Source: JAWXBG01 sp044375415
Lineage (GTDB): Bacteria; Bacteroidota; Bacteroidia; Flavobacteriales_D; Sanyastnellaceae
Direction: 5' to 3'
Assembly: GCA_044375415.1 (NCBI GenBank)
Contig: JBILMS010000024.1
Span: forward strand, 1 to 45,908
Length of the DNA: 45,908 nt
Part shown: positions 25,814 to 33,857 of the stretch, in pieces
Position numbering within the stretch: position 1 is the stretch's first letter
Layout: each line of letters opens with the position of its first letter
Position numbers and translations under genes: made by a program
The notes under the pieces: model-generated
Told to the model about the DNA's origin: nothing
The model's database searches: none
What the model saw: the letters and a program-made list of their open reading frames with translations, nothing else

Positions 25814-28477
25814 CTATCGAACCTGAATATTCACCCTCTTCCCCACACTTCCATCTTTGTAATGAAGAAAGATAAGACCTTTGGTATTGAGAGGCACTTC
25901 GCGACCGGCGATATCCGTGACTTTAAGAAGAGTGCTTCCTTTGGAATTATATAGTTCGTCGACGCCAATGGTTTCGCATTCGTCTCCAATGCCATCGAGG
26001 TCGGCGTCTGCTTGAATGGGATTATAGATCTCCGGACAATTATCGATTTCATCGCAGACAAAGTCGGCATCCGTATCATTCAAACAGTTTCCAAAACAAT
26101 CGTAAAATGGAAGTGCGTATTCGCAAGAACCGTCATCGCTGATTGCCTCCGGAATGTAATTACATGCAAGAACATCCGTACATCCGGATGAACAAACACC
26201 TAATAAATTAAAATCAATCCACTCCAGGCGATCCAATGTCCACTGACGTAAAATTGATACTTCCTCTTCATAAGTTGCACCAATGAAATAGTTAGGCCAG
26301 ACATACGTGCCAAGTGTTTGCCAACGCATAAAATTTCTCTCGCTCGCGGCTGCAAGATCTGCTGTAAGTGAATCGATGATAAACGTAACACTGTCGTTGC
26401 TCCACGGTCCGGTGCGGTATTCCGTCCAACGACATTGAAGTAAATTTCTATAGTGCTCATCTTCTAGCAATCGTTCAAACCAAAACGGATTATAACCGCC
26501 ACAACCGGGATCTTCTACTTCCCAGCCTTCGGTGTTCCAACCCAAACAATAGTCGGCGTTAGCAAAAGCTAAGTTGTAATCCCACCATGGACCCATTGTA
26601 ATTTTTCCACCATTCGAATCTTTGTCTTTATACAAATAAGTACTCAAGCGATATCCATCGATGTTTTTTGAAAGTTCGTTGATGAGATAAAGATCCATAA
26701 AAGAAACGATATCCATATAAGGAGCATAACCCAAAACCGGATCAGCAAAATCGTCGCCTGCAAGGGCATCTTCAAACTCCGTAATATGATTCTGAATGTA
26801 ATCTCTCTGTACTTGCAACAGGTCAGTTCCTTCCGGTTTATGAAACAAAATTTGCACTTCAGCTCCACCCAAACTCGGATAAGGTGAAATCCATCCACCA
26901 TCATAATCACCATTGGCGCGATCAATTTTTAGAAGATAACCCCCGGTCAGTTCATCGCCTTCAATGTCTTCAGGCAGTAGGTCTGCGATATCAACGCGGT
27001 TCTCGTCAATTTTAGGGAATTCCATAAGTACATATATACCCACGTACTCACCATTGATCCACATTTCTGTGAGTCTGGTTCTTGGCGTATACCGACCGAT
27101 TCGCTCTCCAAGTTCATATGTCAATGCATTTCTTATTTGCGATTTATCGGAGTATGGACCATGTAATACCCAATCATTTTCAGCCGGCATACCGAGCAGA
27201 GAAACGTTGTTGTTCAAACCAAGTGAATCTTGTGTTTCAAAAGCATAATTTTTCTTGGGGAACATTTGCGAAGATGAACCACGAATCTCAATGGCTATGC
27301 TACCATCATATTCGTTATAGGGATCGGTCAGAGCGTTGATTCCACTCTCATTATTGATGATACCCATGTGAGCGACAATTCTTGGATCATCGTATATCGG
27401 ACTTCCATCTGTATCGATCACAATCAAAGGCAAATTGGAAGTGGTAAAGATTACACAGGATCCGTCATCAAAATTTGCGGTCAATTCATAATTTAATGCA
27501 TTGGGATCGGTGCAACCCGGAAGAATGCATGACCCGTTAGCACTAAAAGAAATTTCATCGAATGCTCCCTGCATCAATTCTCCGAATACCAGAAGTGTTC
27601 CGTTTTCGTCATATAAGGAAAGTTGTCCGCCGTTCCAGCCGTCGCCGTATGTATCGATCATTCGGAGAGTATAACATTCATCCAGCAGACAAATCGTTTC
27701 GATGTACTGTGCGTAGTCGTTATACCCCGTATATGAGTAGAGGATATTTCCACCAAAGTCAGCGATTTCCCAAATCACTTCTCCACCCCAAGCTCCTGTA
27801 TTTAAGATAACGGTGTATTCACTTCCGTTTTCACCGGAGCATGGTTCAGCAGGAGGAATAAACCAGGTAGGAGTTTCAGAGAAAGTGTATTCCTCAGAAG
27901 TGACCCCGATCTGTAAATAAGGTATTCCGGACAGATCGCTGGAAACGGGCGTATTGTTATGTATTTCCACCGCGAGAACGTTATTTCCCGTCTGTAGAAT
28001 TCCAAGAAGATCTAACAAAAGATACTCATTAGGCAATCCCCCTTGATACATTACCGCTTCATGACCGATGGGAAGTTCGGCATCGAAAGCCAGAACTTCT
28101 CCTATCGCTCCGGCATTTTCGCGGGCAATTTCCACTCCGTTCAGATAGGCCACAAAACCATCGTCATAATCCATGTTGAAGATCATGTTGGTGATGATGC
28201 TCAAATCAGTGAGTGCAAAGTTTTGTCTGAAATAGACAGAGGTGGTCTGTGGCACAATGGTACCATCATCGTCGTCGGCAAATCCAAATCCACCCGGCCC
28301 TGTTAGCCATCCCGAATCGTCAAAGTCCACGTTCATCCAAGTAGGGTCCGGTTGTGCGGTTGGAACGAGGTATTGCCAATTCCCTTCGGCCAACACCGGC
28401 GTCTCCCAGTGATTGGTTTGGGCGTTGATACAAATGGAAAATAGGATGGCGAGAGGGGTAATGATTAACAGACGCAT
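25814..28477 (-). CDS. Secreted CotH-family protein with TSP3-like repeats and sorting-domain-like end
   Basis: The protein is about 887 residues, with a signal peptide (MRLLIITPLAILFSICINAQ); the ATG at 28477 lies 4 nt after a TATATTTG box, which fixes the start. Order: an N-terminal beta domain (GNWQYLVPTAQPDPTWMNV, FADDDDGT), a CUB- or adhesin-like part, a CotH kinase domain (about 365-700) with GSSSQMFPKKNYAFE, LTEMWINGEYVGIYVLME and GPWWDYNLAFANADY, then calcium-loop repeats (DTDADFVCDEIDNCPE) and a final 50 residues resembling a T9SS sorting domain. CotH proteins are atypical kinases in spore coats and some surface proteins; substrate here is unknown. Site D lies 67 bp upstream, so damage regulation of this gene is an alternative to regulation of dnaE2. 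Confidence 0.87.
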   Translation of the reverse strand: MRLLIITPLAILFSICINAQTNHWETPVLAEGNWQYLVPTAQPDPTWMNVDFDDSGWLTGPGGFGFADDDDGTIVPQTTSVYFRQNFALTDLSIITNMIFNMDYDDGFVAYLNGVEIARENAGAIGEVLAFDAELPIGHEAVMYQGGLPNEYLLLDLLGILQTGNNVLAVEIHNNTPVSSDLSGIPYLQIGVTSEEYTFSETPTWFIPPAEPCSGENGSEYTVILNTGAWGGEVIWEIADFGGNILYSYTGYNDYAQYIETICLLDECYTLRMIDTYGDGWNGGQLSLYDENGTLLVFGELMQGAFDEISFSANGSCILPGCTDPNALNYELTANFDDGSCVIFTTSNLPLIVIDTDGSPIYDDPRIVAHMGIINNESGINALTDPYNEYDGSIAIEIRGSSSQMFPKKNYAFETQDSLGLNNNVSLLGMPAENDWVLHGPYSDKSQIRNALTYELGERIGRYTPRTRLTEMWINGEYVGIYVLMEFPKIDENRVDIADLLPEDIEGDELTGGYLLKIDRANGDYDGGWISPYPSLGGAEVQILFHKPEGTDLLQVQRDYIQNHITEFEDALAGDDFADPVLGYAPYMDIVSFMDLYLINELSKNIDGYRLSTYLYKDKDSNGGKITMGPWWDYNLAFANADYCLGWNTEGWEVEDPGCGGYNPFWFERLLEDEHYRNLLQCRWTEYRTGPWSNDSVTFIIDSLTADLAAASERNFMRWQTLGTYVWPNYFIGATYEEEVSILRQWTLDRLEWIDFNLLGVCSSGCTDVLACNYIPEAISDDGSCEYALPFYDCFGNCLNDTDADFVCDEIDNCPEIYNPIQADADLDGIGDECETIGVDELYNSKGSTLLKVTDIAGREVPLNTKGLIFLHYKDGSVGKRVNIQVR

Positions 28478-28481
28478 AACG

Positions 28482-28489
28482 CAAATATA
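28482..28489 (-). promoter_or_regulatory. -7 box TATATTTG, 4 nt before the CotH gene
   Basis: On the minus strand the box is followed by CGTT and then the ATG. A -33-like TATTG lies 18 bp further upstream. The mRNA should be leaderless. Confidence 0.6.
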
Positions 28490-28544
28490 ACGTAACAGCA
28501 ACAAAATCAATATCGTCCGATAAAAACTATTTTTTTTTCAACTA

Positions 28545-28577
28545 TGCTAACTTTTTTAGCATTTTGTGGTAGATTTG
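28545..28577 (+). promoter_or_regulatory. Putative damage-regulon operator, site D, with -7 box, heading the DNA before dnaE2
   Basis: TGCTAACTTTTTTAGCA (28545-28561) is a perfect TGCTAA-N5-TTAGCA palindrome. The consensus -7 box TAGATTTG (28570-28577) starts 8 bp after it on the plus strand, nearly the same layout as at SRAP. The next supported plus-strand gene is dnaE2, 1.07 kb away. The first ATG after the box (28589) opens a frame of 73 codons that soon runs through a repeat and resembles no protein I know. Confidence 0.65.
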
Positions 28578-28634
28578 GGGAGTGAAAAATGGAAAATAGG
28601 ACGATCAGACTTTCTGAGAAAATCATTCTCCGAG

Positions 28635-28786
28635 GGCCTCACCCTCCGCCCTCTCCAGAGGAGAGGGGACCGATCCTGCAAACTGAAAAGTTTGCATTAT
28701 TTGAAGCCGCTTATTCTTGGAAAACTATATTTTTCATTTTACGTGAACGTCCCCCTCTCCTCTGGAGAGGGGCTAGGGGTGAGGCC
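28635..28786. repeat. Inverted-repeat element with 34-bp GC-rich arms
   Basis: The left arm (28635-28668, GGCCTCACCC to GAGAGGGG) and right arm (28752-28786, CCCCTCTCCTCTGGAGAGG to GGTGAGGCC) are near-perfect reverse complements around an AT-rich centre of 83 bp. Elements of this CTCTCC-rich type are widely dispersed in Bacteroidota genomes. Confidence 0.8.
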
Positions 28787-29089
28787 AGACTAGAGTGGGT
28801 AGGAGTGTGAGAGTGAACGAACGTTTTTCTAAGATGGATTTACCTGTTTCTGTTTCTCCGAACTCAAAACTGCCGTGCTCCGATCGGTTAGCCATCGAAG
28901 AACAATCCTCACTCTCGATCCCGGGGCTGAAGCCACCGGGCTCGACAAAACCATCATCGACAAAAAACCAAATTCGCCAACGAAAATAATTTAATAAACG
29001 AAAACATCATATAGCGGGCTGAAGCCCTTGATAAATGGAAAAATATCTCAAAGACCAAAAGGTCTCCAACGACGAAACCTAATCCCCCC

Positions 29090-29168
29090 TCGACTACGCT
29101 CGGGGACCGAGATCATAAAATAAAAACGAAAACCCCTTCGGCAAGCTCAGGGACACGGCTCCGCTCGG
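29090..29168 (+). repeat. Solo copy of the GIY-YIG flank repeat
   Basis: CCCTCGACTACGCTCGGGG followed by ACCGA, then about 55 bp on ACGGCTCCGCTCGG, repeats the order and orientation of 6722-6790 without a GIY-YIG gene next to it. Confidence 0.55.
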
Positions 29169-29184
29169 TTAGAAGTAGAATCAC

Positions 29185-29644
29185 CCTTCGACAAGCTGAG
29201 GGGGACGGCTCATAACCATCGAAGAATAATTTCTTCCACGAACGTAAACCCCATTCCTAATTCATAATTCATAACTCAAAATTATCTCGAAGCCGAAAAG
29301 CTCTCCAACGACGAAATCAAATAACCCACCCTTCGACAAGCTCAGGGGGAAGACCCATAACCATTCAAGAAAAATCGCCTCCACGAACGTAAACCCCATT
29401 CATAATCCATCATTCATAATTCATAATTATCTCGTAGACGAAAAGCTCTCCAACAACGAAATCAAATAACCCATCATCCATAACTCATAACCCTCGAAGA
29501 ACAATCACCACCCACAACGCAAACCCCATCTATAACCCATCATCCACCCTTCGACAAGCTCAGGGGGAAGACCCATAACCATTCAAGAAAAATCGCCTCC
29601 ACGAACGTAAACCCCATTCATAATTCATAATTCATCATTCATAA
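29185..29644 (+). repeat. Repeat block directly abutting the dnaE2 start
   Basis: A unit of about 79 bp (CACCCTTCGACAAGCTCAGG, then AGACCCATAACCATTCAAG, CGCCTCCACGAACGTAAACC, CCATTCATAAT) occurs at 29329-29407 and again at 29547-29625, with an older copy at 29185-29260. ATTCATAATTCATAA microsatellite runs fill the gaps and extend up to the first codon of dnaE2. No gene is supported from 28566 to 29644. Confidence 0.85.
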
Positions 29645-32600
29645 TTGTTTCTCAACTCCCATACATACTACTCCCTCCGCTACGGCACCATCGCGCCGGC
29701 GGAATTGCTTACGCTATTGTCGAAAAGCGGTGTGAACTGTGCTGCACTCACCGATATCAACAATACGTCCGCTTCATTGGATTTTGTACGTATGGCTCCG
29801 AAACATGGGATTCGTCCGGTATTGGGCATCGACTTTCGAAATGGAGCCCAACAGATCTATGTGGGTATTGCCAAAAACAATGAGGGTTTTAGGGAATTAA
29901 ACGAACATCTTTCGATCCATTCGCACGAGGAAAAAGAGTTTGAAATACGTGCACCGCAATTCAAAGATGCTTTTGTGATCTATCCCTTTTCGCAGGTACT
30001 GGAATTGTTTGGACATGAGCCGGAAAATTTTCCCTTGGATGAACATGAATTCGTCGGTATTCGTCCTTCCGATATTACACGACTAAAATTTTCGAAGTGG
30101 AAAAATCATCTTCATAAACTCGTTGCTCTTCCTACGCTGAGTTTTCGAAATAAAAAAGATTTTAATGCGCATCGCCTATTGCGGGCTATCGACAACAATA
30201 CCTTACTCAGCAAACTTCCTAAAAGTGAAGAGGGAAACCCCGAGGATCTGATTCGTTCAAAAGAAGAATTCGTTCAACTCTACGAAGCCTTTCCAGAATT
30301 GATCGAGAATGCAGAACAGATTCTGTCGTCTAGTGAATTTCTGTTTGACTTCGGTCCGGAATTTCCTCACAAAAATTTATCGACGTATACGGGAGATGAC
30401 GATGAAGATTTTGTTTTGATCACACAGCTTTGTCATGAGGGAATTTCGTATCGTTATCCCAATCCGGATCAAGTGATTTACGATCGACTCGAAAAGGAAC
30501 TTGGACTGATTCGAGAAAAAGGCTTTTTATCCTACTTCCTCATCAACTGGGATATCACGGCCTATGCGCGAAGCAAGGGCTATTTTTATGTAGGACGTGG
30601 TAGCGGCGCCAACAGCATTGTGGCTTACATCCTTCGCATAACAGATGTGGATCCGATTGAACTCGATTTGTACTTCGAACGTTTTATCAATCTCTACAGA
30701 AAAAATCCACCCGACTTCGACATCGATTTTTCGTGGACAGATCGAGAAGATATTACGTTATACATCTTTAACAGATTTCCAAATGTCTGTTTGCTCGGGG
30801 CATACAACACCTTTCAATACAAAGCTGTGGTGCGCGAACTCGGAAAAGTTTTCGGTTTGCCCAAACACGACATAGACATGCTCAGCGACGGACGTTTTCG
30901 CATGAACGATCTCGACTCCATGCAAAAACTCGTACTGCAATACAGTGCACACATTCAGGAATTTCCCAATATGCTCAGTATTCATGCTTGTGGAATATTG
31001 ATTACCGACAAACCAATTCATAATTATACTGCCACCTTCATGCCTCCCAAGGGTTTTCCTACCACGCACTTCGACATGGTAGTAGCAGAAGATGCGGGTT
31101 TGTACAAATTCGATATTCTTTCGCAACGTGGACTTGGAAAAATAAAAGATACGCTGGAGATCATTCGCTACAATCAGCCCACAGCGGCTTTCATCGACAT
31201 ACACGATATGAAGCGTTTCAAAAAAGATGAGCGCATCAAAGATCTTCTTCGTTTTGCAAAAGCCATTGGATGTTTTTATGTCGAATCTCCTGCCATGCGC
31301 ATGTTGCTTACCAAATTGCAGGTAGATGATTATCTCGGATTGGTAGCAGCGAGTTCGGTGATACGTCCCGGCGTATCGCAGAGTGGTATGATGCGCGAGT
31401 TTATTCTTCGTCATCGCTATCCCGAAAAAAGAAAAAATGCACATCCCGTACTGTTGGAGATCATGCCCGAAACCTACGGGGTGATGGTCTACCAGGAAGA
31501 TGTGATCAAAGTGGCGCACATCTTTGGCGGACTCGATTTAGGAGAGGCCGATTCATTGCGTCGAGGTATGAGCGGGAAATTTCGTGGACGAGAAGAGTTT
31601 GATAAAGCCCGCTATTCATTTTTTGAAAAAGCACAACGCAATGGTCATCCTGCTGACATGGTAGCGGAGGTATGGCGACAAATCGAAAGTTTCGCCGGAT
31701 ACGCCTTTGCGAAAGGTCACAGCGCGAGTTATGCCGTGGAGAGTTATCAGAGTTTGTTTTTAAAGGCCTACTACCCTCTCGAATACATGACGGCCACCAT
31801 CAACAATTTTGGCGGATTTTACAGCACCGAGTTGTATGTTCAGGAAGCACGAATGCATGGCGCTACGATCGAACCACCCTGCATCAATCAGGGAAGTGCT
31901 GAAGCGATCATATACGGTACACACATCATCTTGGGATTTGGTATTATTAAAGATTTAGAACATCACGCCATAGAAATTTTGTTGAAAGAACGAAATGAAA
32001 ATGGAATCTTTCCTACCATCGACGACTTCCTAAATCGTGTTCATATATCATTAGAGCAAATTACGATTCTCGTTCGCGTAGGTGCTTTTCGATTTACCGG
32101 ACGCAGTAAAAAAGATTTGCTGTGGGATGTGCATTTCCGTTTGGGTAGAGTGAAGATGAACAAACCTGAAAAACTTTTATTCGAAACACCTGTCAAACAT
32201 TTTACGCTGCCACCTCTCGAACACTCGTGGATAGAAGATGCCTACGACGAAATGGAGCTCATTGGTTTTCCGCTTTGCAATCCCTTTGATTTATTGACCG
32301 AACATCCCCGAGAAGAATTCATGTCGCACGATTTACCATCGAACATTGGAAACACCGTAACGGTCGTCGGCTACCTCGTTACCTCTCGTCCGACGCGCAC
32401 TTCGAAGGGTGAACGTATGTACTTCGGGAATTTTATTGATCGCGAGGGATACTTTCTCGACTCGGTACACTTCCCACCTGTTGCCGAAAAGTATCCGTTT
32501 TATGGTCGCGGTATTTATGTGGTTCGAGGAAAAGTGTGTGAAGAGTTTGGGGCTATTAGTATTGAAGCCGAGTTCATGGCCAAACTGCGTTATGTCGACG

Positions 32601-32740
32601 ATCCACGTTACACCGAAGTGGATATGGCCACACGTATGCGCGATCAGAAAAAAGCGGAGATGAAAGAGTTGAGTCCTATACCCACTCAAGTGTTTAATTC
32701 TTATATCATGAAAGAACTTCCCGGATCCAATGGCCAATAA
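29645..32740 (+). CDS. dnaE2: Error-prone C-family DNA polymerase (DnaE2-like, PolIII alpha)
   Basis: This 1031-residue C-family polymerase is close in length to DnaE2/ImuC and shorter than most replicative DnaE. The N-terminal PHP domain is degenerate: NSHTYYSLRYG keeps one His, and LTDINN replaces the usual LTDHGN. The catalytic Asp residues are present: Asp359 and Asp361 in PPDFDIDF and Asp490 in KFDILSQ, with VGRGSGANSIVAYIL before them. HhH and OB-fold parts follow (GNTVTVVGYLVTSRPT). Translation probably starts at TTG 29645, because an in-frame TAA immediately precedes it and homologues start with this M-x-L-N-x-H phrase. The 3' end overlaps the radical-SAM gene by 11 nt. The putative damage operator lies 1.08 kb upstream, past a repeat block. 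Confidence 0.92.
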   Translation: MFLNSHTYYSLRYGTIAPAELLTLLSKSGVNCAALTDINNTSASLDFVRMAPKHGIRPVLGIDFRNGAQQIYVGIAKNNEGFRELNEHLSIHSHEEKEFEIRAPQFKDAFVIYPFSQVLELFGHEPENFPLDEHEFVGIRPSDITRLKFSKWKNHLHKLVALPTLSFRNKKDFNAHRLLRAIDNNTLLSKLPKSEEGNPEDLIRSKEEFVQLYEAFPELIENAEQILSSSEFLFDFGPEFPHKNLSTYTGDDDEDFVLITQLCHEGISYRYPNPDQVIYDRLEKELGLIREKGFLSYFLINWDITAYARSKGYFYVGRGSGANSIVAYILRITDVDPIELDLYFERFINLYRKNPPDFDIDFSWTDREDITLYIFNRFPNVCLLGAYNTFQYKAVVRELGKVFGLPKHDIDMLSDGRFRMNDLDSMQKLVLQYSAHIQEFPNMLSIHACGILITDKPIHNYTATFMPPKGFPTTHFDMVVAEDAGLYKFDILSQRGLGKIKDTLEIIRYNQPTAAFIDIHDMKRFKKDERIKDLLRFAKAIGCFYVESPAMRMLLTKLQVDDYLGLVAASSVIRPGVSQSGMMREFILRHRYPEKRKNAHPVLLEIMPETYGVMVYQEDVIKVAHIFGGLDLGEADSLRRGMSGKFRGREEFDKARYSFFEKAQRNGHPADMVAEVWRQIESFAGYAFAKGHSASYAVESYQSLFLKAYYPLEYMTATINNFGGFYSTELYVQEARMHGATIEPPCINQGSAEAIIYGTHIILGFGIIKDLEHHAIEILLKERNENGIFPTIDDFLNRVHISLEQITILVRVGAFRFTGRSKKDLLWDVHFRLGRVKMNKPEKLLFETPVKHFTLPPLEHSWIEDAYDEMELIGFPLCNPFDLLTEHPREEFMSHDLPSNIGNTVTVVGYLVTSRPTRTSKGERMYFGNFIDREGYFLDSVHFPPVAEKYPFYGRGIYVVRGKVCEEFGAISIEAEFMAKLRYVDDPRYTEVDMATRMRDQKKAEMKELSPIPTQVFNSYIMKELPGSNGQ

Positions 32741-33818
32741 AATCAAACCACATAGCAATACAGACAACATTCAGAAAGGTCGCGGTTCGCAGGTGAATCC
32801 GCACAATCGATTTTTTCGGAACGAATATGTGCCGGAAGAAAAACAGGTGATGCCTTGGGATGAACCTGAGGAAAATCCGCGGACACAATACATCGATATT
32901 TTTCCCAAAGCCATTTTATCCGAAAACAATTCTCCCGACCTTGGCTTTCGCTATGGCATCAATCCTTACAACGGCTGCGAACATGGCTGTGTTTACTGCT
33001 ATGCTCGAAATAGCCATGAATACTGGGGATACAGCGCAGGTATTGATTTCGAAACAAAAATACTCATCAAGAAAAATGCCCCTGAACTTTTGGAAGAAGC
33101 TTTTCAAAAGAAGTCATATCAACCCGATCATGTGATGTTTTCCGGTAATACCGATTGCTATCAACCCGCAGAAAGAAAATTTGAGTTGACAAGAAAAATG
33201 TTGGCGCTCTTTCTCAAGTATCAACATCCAGTAGGATTGATTACCAAAAACAGTTTAATACTCCGCGATCTAGACATACTCAAAGAGCTCAACGAAAAAA
33301 ATCTGGTCCGCGTAACGATCTCCATCACCAGTTTGCGAGAAGAAACACGAAGGCTCTTAGAACCGCGAACTTCTTCCGTATATCAAAAATTAAAAGCCGT
33401 TGAAACCCTTGTTCAGGCCGGCATTCCCGTTAACGTAAATATGGCACCTATCATATATGGTATCAATAGCGACGAGATTTTTGATTTAGTAAAAACCGTT
33501 GGAGACCTCGGCGCTTATTCCGTATCGTACATACTTGTTCGACTAAACGGTCAGATCGCCCAAATCTTTGAAGACTGGGTTCACAAAGCCTTTCCTGAGC
33601 GCGCCGAAAAAATCCTGAATCAAATCAAACAAACCCATGGAGGCAGTCTCAACGAATCCCGCTGGGGGGTGCGCATGCGTGGCGAAGGCGAATATGCCGA
33701 AAACATCAAACAAGTCTTCGACTTAGCCCGCAAGAAATTCATCACCGCTCCCAAACCCGAGCCCATGAGTTTTGAGAATTTTGTACGTACGGATAAAGGG
33801 CAGATGAGGATGTTTTGA
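32730..33818 (+). CDS. Radical SAM protein of the PA0069/Rv2578c (SplB-like) family
   Basis: This 362-residue radical-SAM enzyme has its cluster motif C83-x3-C87-x2-C90 in NGCEHGCVYCYARNSHEYWG. It has the family's N-terminal KGRGSQVNPHNRF, a second Cys in SGNTDCYQPAE, and a C-terminal tail (WGVRMRGEGEYAENIKQVF, KPEPMSFENFVR). The family is annotated as related to spore-photoproduct lyase, but its substrate is unknown. The start overlaps the end of dnaE2 by 11 nt, so the two are translationally coupled, which argues for a role in DNA damage or polymerase function. The last about 160 bp occur twice more downstream (35867-36038 and 37819-37969). Confidence 0.9.
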   Translation: MANKIKPHSNTDNIQKGRGSQVNPHNRFFRNEYVPEEKQVMPWDEPEENPRTQYIDIFPKAILSENNSPDLGFRYGINPYNGCEHGCVYCYARNSHEYWGYSAGIDFETKILIKKNAPELLEEAFQKKSYQPDHVMFSGNTDCYQPAERKFELTRKMLALFLKYQHPVGLITKNSLILRDLDILKELNEKNLVRVTISITSLREETRRLLEPRTSSVYQKLKAVETLVQAGIPVNVNMAPIIYGINSDEIFDLVKTVGDLGAYSVSYILVRLNGQIAQIFEDWVHKAFPERAEKILNQIKQTHGGSLNESRWGVRMRGEGEYAENIKQVFDLARKKFITAPKPEPMSFENFVRTDKGQMRMF

Positions 33819-33857
33819 GGGGGGGATATCAATTTGTGAGCTGAAATTATCGTTTAT

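Noticed and set aside
28589..28810. Open frame of 73 codons right after the site D promoter
   Set aside because: After about 15 codons it runs through a GC-rich inverted repeat and yields the P-P-P-S-P-E-E-R-type translation typical of that repeat, so it is not a gene.
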